This document shows, one piece after another, positions 63,001 to 64,000 of a DNA stretch of 64,000 nt. How positions within the stretch are numbered: position 1 is the stretch's first letter; each line of letters begins with the position of its first letter. Location of the stretch: assembly GCA_023416995.1 (NCBI GenBank), contig JAEZGI010000044.1, positions 6,433-70,432 of the forward strand. The letters run 5' to 3'. The position numbers and the translations under genes were made by a program. Under the pieces are notes generated by a model. It was not told where the DNA came from, searched no databases, and worked only from the letters and a program-made list of their open reading frames with translations. Source of the DNA: Bacteroidota bacterium. GTDB lineage: Bacteria; Bacteroidota; Bacteroidia; Chitinophagales; Chitinophagaceae.

Positions 63001-63310
63001 TTTTCCGACCCTTATGGCTTACGTAGCGCTTAATGCTAACAACGAACTAAGGGCCACCAATAATAAGTACCTGCAGGATCTCGCATATCTGAGATTGAAA
63101 AATGTGACACTGGGTTATACACTGCCTCAGAATTTCACCAAACGGTTTAAGATTAATGCTTTCAGGATGTTCGCAAGCGCGGAGAATGTGTTCACCTGGA
63201 CAAAGCTGAAAACCGATTACATCGATCCGGAACAGGCCATGGCAGATGCAAATGGACGTGTGTATCCATTCAGCAAAACATTCTCCTTTGGCTTCGATGT
63301 AACCTTCTAA
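60050..63310 (+). CDS. SusC/RagA-like receptor without STN (SusC5)
   Basis: 1086 residues from the ATG at 60050; the in-frame TTG at 60014 lies inside the leader hairpin. The signal peptide (MRIIYSLSTMLLILFSIGAV, then AQ) leads directly into a CarboxypepD_reg-like domain (VTGTVLDEGSVPVEGVTVTA), the box EDVVVVGYGTQEKVNLTGAV, plug with PLVLIDGIPGTLDRLSPEEV and SAAVYGARGAFGVVLVTTKN, and the barrel ending in FDVTF. It lacks an STN domain although it sits behind a sigma/FecR pair, unlike SusC2. The 21-bp gap to SusD5 implies one transcript. Confidence 0.94.
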   Translation: MRIIYSLSTMLLILFSIGAVAQTATIVTGTVLDEGSVPVEGVTVTAISISDSTQRTSTSTNKDGVFRFSGLTGNKTYNLRFSHVGYADHSINAFAIKTGENNSILVRIQTAASAALEDVVVVGYGTQEKVNLTGAVNQVSGEDFRDRPVTNISGMLQGAIPNLNIRMGGGVPGQMGSLNVRGVTSISGDNAQNGAPLVLIDGIPGTLDRLSPEEVESITVLKDAASAAVYGARGAFGVVLVTTKNGKSGKSSIRYNNSFGFATPTVSTDFLTNGYDWMRIHDKALAHVGGYSGYTEADYAELLARKNDVTEDPSRPWVTIQNRNGKDQYVYYGNYDWWDIMFTKWQGITNHNLNVSGGNDKITYMINGNMKNMDGIMRVQPDKYKSNTIRSKITAQLNPWIKISNNTNFYNSTYDYYGRQGGGNANFVHINVHGSPAYAPINPDGTASYRTGLNNYDIGDGIFAMLLDGKTKGAERKYELTTINQVVVTPFKDFNITGNYSYSLYTDPSFYRQVPAKYSLTPGVIETTPKYSIDQLSEDQQFNQVHVINIFGEYSKKINKVHNFKIMAGFNQEQHKAKKITANRMDLSSEILNDLNLGTGEQTVFGGSSAYAVQGYFYRFNYNYRSKYLFETNGRYDGSSRFPAGQRFGFFPSASVGWRVSEEGFFNPIKHIVSDFKLRGSVGQLGNQAVSSPYPYISTMNPGTMAYILDGERARYYGSPAPVSGNLTWERVTSYNVGVDVGLFRNRLTISYDQYIRNTEGMLSNGVKIPNVFGASQPLENIADLRTKGFELTVNWRNMVMVAGKPLRYNAGFNLSDNRSHITKINNPTKLTYSLYEGKEIGEIWGYITDGYFKTDAEARTYPVNQTWLNKGRIDNNIQIGAGDLRWVDLNGDNIISAGANTINDPGDQRVIGNTTPRYQYGFNGGVNYRNFDLSFFFQGLGKMNWYPGNNADRFWGPYSRPYFTFIPKDFESQIWSPENPNAYFPTLMAYVALNANNELRATNNKYLQDLAYLRLKNVTLGYTLPQNFTKRFKINAFRMFASAENVFTWTKLKTDYIDPEQAMADANGRVYPFSKTFSFGFDVTF

Positions 63311-63331
63311 TTCACGCGAAAACTTACTTAG

Positions 63332-64000
63332 ATGAATACGAAAATGATGAAATTTTATGTGCTGATTGTGCTGATCAGTGCGGCATCTTGTAAAAAAAAT
63401 GTACTTGACCAGGTACCGACAGCTTCTATTTCGCCAAATACATTTTTCCAGACAGAAGGTGATTTAAAAGCGTACACTAACCTGTTTTATTCTTACCTGC
63501 CCGATGCAGAATTTATTTATGGTGAAGACGCCGATAACGTGGTGAAATCATCTGTAGAACGTCAGATTGCGGGAACCAGGCTTGTGCCCACAACAGATAG
63601 CAGATGGTCGTGGACGCAGTTGAGAAACATCAATTTCTTCCTTAACAGCGAAAACGTAAAGAACTTCAGCAATACTGCCATCCGGGATGAGTATATCGGT
63701 CTTGCACGTTTCTTCAGGGCATATTTCTATTTTGAAAAAGTGAAATCTTATGGTGATGTGCCCTGGTACAGCACGGTGATAGAAACCAATGATGAAGTTA
63801 ACCTCATGAAGGCAAGGGATTCCCGCGCTTTGATCATGGATTCGGTACTTGCGGATATTGATTTTGCAATTGCACATCTTAAGACAACTAAAAGTGTTGA
63901 ACGCGTCACCAAATGGTCCGCTCTGGCATTGAAATCGAGGATAACCCTGTATGAAGGAACCTGGAGAAAATATCATGAATCCGGACTTCCCGATGCAACA
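63332..64000 (+). CDS. SusD/RagB-like lipoprotein, 5' part (SusD5)
   Basis: An ATG at 63332 opens 223 codons to the window edge without a stop; the C-terminal half is missing. The lipoprotein signal is MNTKMMKFYVLIVLISAASC (Cys20), followed by KKNVLDQVPTASISPNTFFQ. The SusD helical motif EYIGLARFFRAYFYFEKVKS and YGDVPWYSTVIET are clear. Partner of SusC5. Confidence 0.92.
   Translation, partial: MNTKMMKFYVLIVLISAASCKKNVLDQVPTASISPNTFFQTEGDLKAYTNLFYSYLPDAEFIYGEDADNVVKSSVERQIAGTRLVPTTDSRWSWTQLRNINFFLNSENVKNFSNTAIRDEYIGLARFFRAYFYFEKVKSYGDVPWYSTVIETNDEVNLMKARDSRALIMDSVLADIDFAIAHLKTTKSVERVTKWSALALKSRITLYEGTWRKYHESGLPDAT

Noticed and set aside
1..64000. tRNA, rRNA, CRISPR array, insertion sequence, prophage, defence system
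   Set aside because: Looked for in intergenic stretches and by gene content; no cloverleaf, repeat-spacer array, transposase or phage gene was recognised.

Overview
The window reads as chromosomal DNA of a Bacteroidota bacterium, most likely from the Chitinophagaceae/Sphingobacteriia side. The evidence is five SusC-like receptors each followed by a SusD-like lipoprotein, two ECF sigma/FecR pairs of the Bacteroidota type, weak or absent Shine-Dalgarno sequences, one good TTTG/TAnnTTTG-type promoter, and short secreted proteins ending their signal peptides in ..AQ. No rRNA, tRNA, IS element, phage gene or CRISPR array was recognised. About 41 genes are supported; two are cut by the window edges.

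Layout. (1) 1-1673 (-): 5' part of a carboxypeptidase-regulatory/beta-barrel outer-membrane protein with strong repeat motifs upstream. (2) 2194-12921 (+): SusC1/SusD1, two paralogous seven-helix membrane proteins with a C-terminal exported domain, an exported protein, an exported rhodanese, a LysE-type transporter and a CrtI-like FAD enzyme. (3) 12973-14593 (-): exported YtcJ-like amidohydrolase. (4) 14812-23713 (+): ECF sigma, FecR, STN-bearing SusC2, SusD2 and a lipoprotein FAD oxidoreductase with a golvesin-like tail. (5) 24665-32899 (+): SusC3/SusD3 and a huge FG-GAP/UnbV lipoprotein. (6) 39983-32986 (-): IlvD/Edd dehydratase, FAH-family enzyme, GH43, LacI regulator and GH51 arabinofuranosidase, an arabinose/xylose-polymer and pentonate catabolic cluster. 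(7) 44914-40147 (-): SusC4/SusD4. (8) 45097-53521 (+): AraC regulator, gluconokinase-like kinase, SBF symporter, RraA-like, enolase-superfamily dehydratase, second RraA-like, SMP-30 lactonase, DinB-like. (9) 57441-53540 (-): PQQ quinoprotein with cytochrome c, double cupin plus ABM-like protein, small exported protein. (10) 57876-64000 (+): a second ECF sigma, a FecR with duplicated C-terminal domain, SusC5 without STN, and SusD5 (cut).

How the parts fit. Regions 6-9 look like capture and oxidative breakdown of plant-type sugars. GH43/GH51 release pentoses; a LacI repressor appears to bind one palindrome overlapping the GH51 promoter and a matching one upstream of SusC3. The most striking part is regions 8-9: a quinoprotein dehydrogenase, a lactonase, an enolase-superfamily sugar-acid dehydratase and two RraA-like putative aldolases all carry export signals. 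Together they could form a complete sugar -> lactone -> aldonate -> 2-keto-3-deoxy acid -> pyruvate + aldehyde route outside the cytoplasm, with the SBF symporter and a sugar(-acid) kinase handling uptake. This is an inference from gene content.

At the DNA/RNA level, every SusC start has an inverted repeat close upstream; in four cases a compact stem-loop ends 21-31 nt before the ATG, and in the fifth a 10-bp inverted repeat abuts it.
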